Of a stretch of 64,000 nucleotides of DNA, positions 61,761 to 64,000 are shown in pieces (the first letter of the stretch is position 1; every line of letters begins with the position of its first letter). Made by a program: the position numbers and the translations under genes. The notes below the pieces were generated by a model. That model did not search any database, was not told where the DNA came from, and was given only the letters and a program-made list of their open reading frames with translations. Where the stretch lies: assembly GCF_003315205.1 (NCBI RefSeq), contig NZ_QNRR01000003.1, positions 124,001 to 188,000 of the forward strand. Direction: 5' to 3'. Origin of the DNA: Roseimicrobium gellanilyticum. GTDB taxonomy: Bacteria > Verrucomicrobiota > Verrucomicrobiia > Verrucomicrobiales > Verrucomicrobiaceae.

Positions 61761-62879
61761 ATGAACATGAAGCAGCAGCGCCTTACACGCCTCATTCACT
61801 CTGTGATCACGATGCTCTGCGTCGTGGCATCTCCAGTTGCACATGCGCAACTCACTACAGAAGACGGCTTCGCCCTTCCCCAGCCGGGACGGCAGTTCAC
61901 CTTCCCCCGTGATCACGGCAGTCATCCTGAGTTCCGCACCGAGTGGTGGTACATCACCGGCCATCTGGATGCGAAGGATGGACGACGCTTCGGCTTTCAG
62001 GTCACGTTCTTCCGACAGGCAAATCGGCAGCCCGATGGCACCGTGCGCCAGTTGCATTTCGCCCATGCAGCTCTGCTTGATGCGAAGACCGGCAAGTTCA
62101 TCCATCAGGAGCGCCTGAACCGCGAAGGATGGGACGCATCTTCCTCCTCCACCGGATTGGACGTGCGCAATGGGAACTGGACACTCAAGCAGGAAACAAA
62201 CACGCAGCGTCTCCAACTCAACGCGACCGTGCATGCAGATGCCCTCCTGACCCTGACGCTCGATCCTGCGAAGCCTCTGGTGATTTTCGGCGAGAATGGT
62301 GTCTCACGCAAAGGGGTGGCGCAGAACGCGGCGAGCCACTACCTAACCTTCCCCCGACTCAAGGTCTCCGGCTCAGTCAAACAAGGAGCGGAGACTCTCG
62401 AAGTCGCCGGCGATGCCTGGATGGACCATGAGTTCAGCAGCAGCCAGCTCGATGACGGGCAAGTCGGCTGGGACTGGGCCGCGCTCCAATTTCACGATGG
62501 CACGGAGATGATGGTCTACCGCATGCGGCGCGCGGATGGCAGCACGGATGCTGCGTCCAAACTGGTTCTGATTGGGAAAGATAGCACCCAGCGTGCGCTG
62601 AAGGCGGATGCCTTCTCCTGGAAGGAAATCACCACGTGGCAAAGCCCGCGCTCAGGCGCGAAGTATCCCATCGAGGTGGAGGTCGCTATTGAGCAAACCG
62701 CTTATCGTCTCCGACCTCTTGCCAGAGACCAGGAGCAAGGTGGCGACATCACAGGCCTGCCCTATTGGGAGGGTGCGTGTGATATCCTGGATGCTCAGGG
62801 AAAGATCGTTGGTCGTGCATTCCTGGAACTGGCAGGGTATGCGGGCAATCTGAGGAAGCATCTCAGCGGGAAGCAGTAA
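61761..62879 (+). CDS. Lipocalin-like AttH/CrtC family protein
   Basis: The 372-residue protein has a signal peptide (to about residue 29, ending AHAQ) and two lipocalin-like barrels typical of the AttH/hydroxyneurosporene synthase (CrtC-like) family. Signs are FPRDHGSHPEFRTEWWYITG, FGFQVTFFR and DAWMDHEFSSSQL. Many AttH homologues are encoded with an ABC exporter, as here. A carotenoid hydratase role is less likely because no carotenoid genes are nearby; a periplasmic lipid-handling partner is more plausible. Confidence 0.88.
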   Translation: MNMKQQRLTRLIHSVITMLCVVASPVAHAQLTTEDGFALPQPGRQFTFPRDHGSHPEFRTEWWYITGHLDAKDGRRFGFQVTFFRQANRQPDGTVRQLHFAHAALLDAKTGKFIHQERLNREGWDASSSSTGLDVRNGNWTLKQETNTQRLQLNATVHADALLTLTLDPAKPLVIFGENGVSRKGVAQNAASHYLTFPRLKVSGSVKQGAETLEVAGDAWMDHEFSSSQLDDGQVGWDWAALQFHDGTEMMVYRMRRADGSTDAASKLVLIGKDSTQRALKADAFSWKEITTWQSPRSGAKYPIEVEVAIEQTAYRLRPLARDQEQGGDITGLPYWEGACDILDAQGKIVGRAFLELAGYAGNLRKHLSGKQ

Positions 62880-62883
62880 GCTC

Positions 62884-62905
62884 AACGTAGCTCGCGAGCT
62901 ACGTT
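62884..62905. repeat. Perfect 22-base palindrome between convergent genes
   Basis: The two 11-base halves are exact reverse complements. It lies between the stops of the AttH-like gene and the opposing kinase gene, and could end transcripts from both sides, though no T-run follows on either strand. Confidence 0.65.
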
Positions 62906-62909
62906 ATCA

Positions 62910-63920
62910 TCAGCATTGAGATAGCAACTGGCAAACATCCACCTGGTGGCTCTGACTCTCGACGTTCCTACGCATGACTTCCAATCCATCCCTGAACGAC
63001 TGGGGCAGACTCCCCACATCAAGGGTGCGGTGGTAGTGCACATAGATGATCGCTTCGCGAAGCAGGAAAAACTTCCCAATCAGACTTTCATCGAGAACGG
63101 TTCCGATGCCCGTACCGAAGTACCCCTCGAGGAATGATGCCAGCGGTGGAAGCATGCGCTGGTGCAGTTCCGCGTCCGCGAAGCGGTTGAGTGCTCTGCA
63201 GTAGATGGAGTCGTAGAGCACAGTGGCGATGTCCTGGAGGAAGCTTCCGTACTCGCAGTTGTCGAAATCAAAGAGCCACGGGTGTACCCCATCAAAGTGG
63301 CAGTTGTTGAAACTGACATCTCCGTGAACCAGTCCGTACCCCATGGTCACATCCAGGGACTGACGCAAATCTGCCACGAGAGTGGCCACACTGTGGCAAA
63401 AGTCCTCCCCCAACCTCTCCTCCATGGCGGACACATCCTGACAAAGGAGACGGGACTCGTGCCAACTGGAACGGTGCCCTGATGAGTCATGGGGTTTGTA
63501 TGGAATTGACTCGCGGTGCAAGTGTCCAAGCAGCCGACCCAATTGCCCATACTCGGCAGCATATCGCGGCAGGTCATCTGACTTGGGCGAGATCTGTTGG
63601 CCGGGTGCCTGCTCGAAGCAGGCCACCACGTACTCAGCTCCACCCTGTCGAAGACTGACGCACCATTCTCCAGCCAGCGTTGGCAGCGGTGCACACACTG
63701 AGACGCCACGTGCAGCAAGCCGCGATACCCACTTCAGCTCCGTTTCCACCTCAGTCAGCGTGCGGTGTCTGCCTTCTGAAATACGGACGATGCAAACGCC
63801 ACCGCCAGATGGTCGCCGTGCCCGATACACGGAATTCTGGCTCTTACGCAGAAAGACCAGATCGTCTGCGCGTAGACCGTAGGGTTCCACAAGTTGGTCG
63901 AGCAGGAGGGAAGGGCACAT
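62910..63920 (-). CDS. Aminoglycoside phosphotransferase-like kinase
   Basis: The 336-residue protein has the APH/choline kinase fold: VHGDVSFNNCHF (Brenner-type catalytic loop with HGD and N), LFDFDNCEYGSFLQDIA (metal-binding D, as DFD) and an N-terminal nucleotide-binding lobe. Relatives phosphorylate small alcohols, aminoglycosides or proteins; SrkA-like stress kinases are also possible. The frame remains open upstream to an ATG at 63998, close to the window edge, so the start at 63920 is provisional. Confidence 0.8.
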   Translation of the reverse strand: MCPSLLLDQLVEPYGLRADDLVFLRKSQNSVYRARRPSGGGVCIVRISEGRHRTLTEVETELKWVSRLAARGVSVCAPLPTLAGEWCVSLRQGGAEYVVACFEQAPGQQISPKSDDLPRYAAEYGQLGRLLGHLHRESIPYKPHDSSGHRSSWHESRLLCQDVSAMEERLGEDFCHSVATLVADLRQSLDVTMGYGLVHGDVSFNNCHFDGVHPWLFDFDNCEYGSFLQDIATVLYDSIYCRALNRFADAELHQRMLPPLASFLEGYFGTGIGTVLDESLIGKFFLLREAIIYVHYHRTLDVGSLPQSFRDGLEVMRRNVESQSHQVDVCQLLSQC

Positions 63921-64000
63921 CCGAGTTTGGGCGATAGCACTTCCGCGCCTCGTCGTCGTGCACAAATGTACGGACCGATAGAGGATGGAGTCTCCCATCT

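Overview
The window looks like chromosomal DNA of a Verrucomicrobiota bacterium, probably order Verrucomicrobiales. The support is GC-rich coding sequence, weak or absent Shine-Dalgarno sites, a twin-arginine Gfo/Idh/MocA oxidoreductase, several secreted glycoside hydrolase-like proteins, an SGNH hydrolase, a CehA/McbA metallohydrolase, a tandem family of anchored proteins of the kind common in Planctomycetes/Verrucomicrobia, and a large multihaem cytochrome with HEAT/TPR-like repeats. This assignment is inference from protein style; no rRNA is present.

Layout. 1-2760: end of a membrane protein gene, a low-complexity spacer, the Gfo/Idh/MocA oxidoreductase and a strong terminator. 2766-7440: a visibly more AT-rich island holding two three-gene operons that meet tail to tail with 5 bp between their stop codons. 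The plus-strand operon encodes a thymidylate-kinase-like P-loop kinase, a protein resembling the helical domain of 5-hydroxymethyl-dU DNA kinase / alpha-glutamyl-putrescinyl thymine pyrophosphorylases, and a thymidylate synthase / dUMP hydroxymethylase homologue. The minus-strand operon encodes an uncharacterised 156-residue protein, a ThsB-like (DUF1863) TIR protein and an Nmad2-like protein. Together these resemble a chromosomal thymidine-hypermodification or conflict system and are the most interesting part of the window.

7441-12000: an SsuABC/TauABC-type transporter whose binding-protein gene is separated from the ATPase and permease genes by 1.9 kb of REP/BIME-like repeats carrying one small gene. 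12100-18120: cell-envelope and housekeeping genes (amidase, DUF2062, P-II, uppP, M23 peptidase, rimO). 18246-22357: three tandem paralogues of unknown function. 22460-31500: two GNAT acetyltransferases, an ABM-domain protein, a HEAT-repeat protein, a CehA/McbA hydrolase, a lipase, and a small polysaccharide/ester hydrolase group. 31500-36840: a membrane protein, an Asp/Asn beta-hydroxylase-like protein, tRNA-Gly(CCC), a protein with a CheD-like deamidase domain and a disordered tail, a sugar-phosphate isomerase-like protein, a DUF2959 lipoprotein and a small STN-like protein. 36900-42600: a large glycosidase, a MITE-like inverted repeat, glmM, a YCII protein, and cdaA overlapped by a very short YbbR-like protein. 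42700-53060: small membrane proteins, a histidine phosphatase, a 902-residue carboxypeptidase-regulatory/thioredoxin protein, a beta-propeller protein, two Hsp20 genes, TerC and RecD2. 53053-64000: a small membrane ORF with a G11 tract, a chlorite-dismutase-like protein, a rhodanese, the octahaem cytochrome, an EamA-like transporter, a LolD/MacB-type ABC transporter with an AttH/CrtC-like lipocalin partner, and an aminoglycoside-phosphotransferase-like kinase.

Starts were chosen from signal peptides, paralogue alignment or the nearest sensible ATG, because few genes have clear ribosome-binding sites. All family assignments are from motif recognition by eye; no database search was run.
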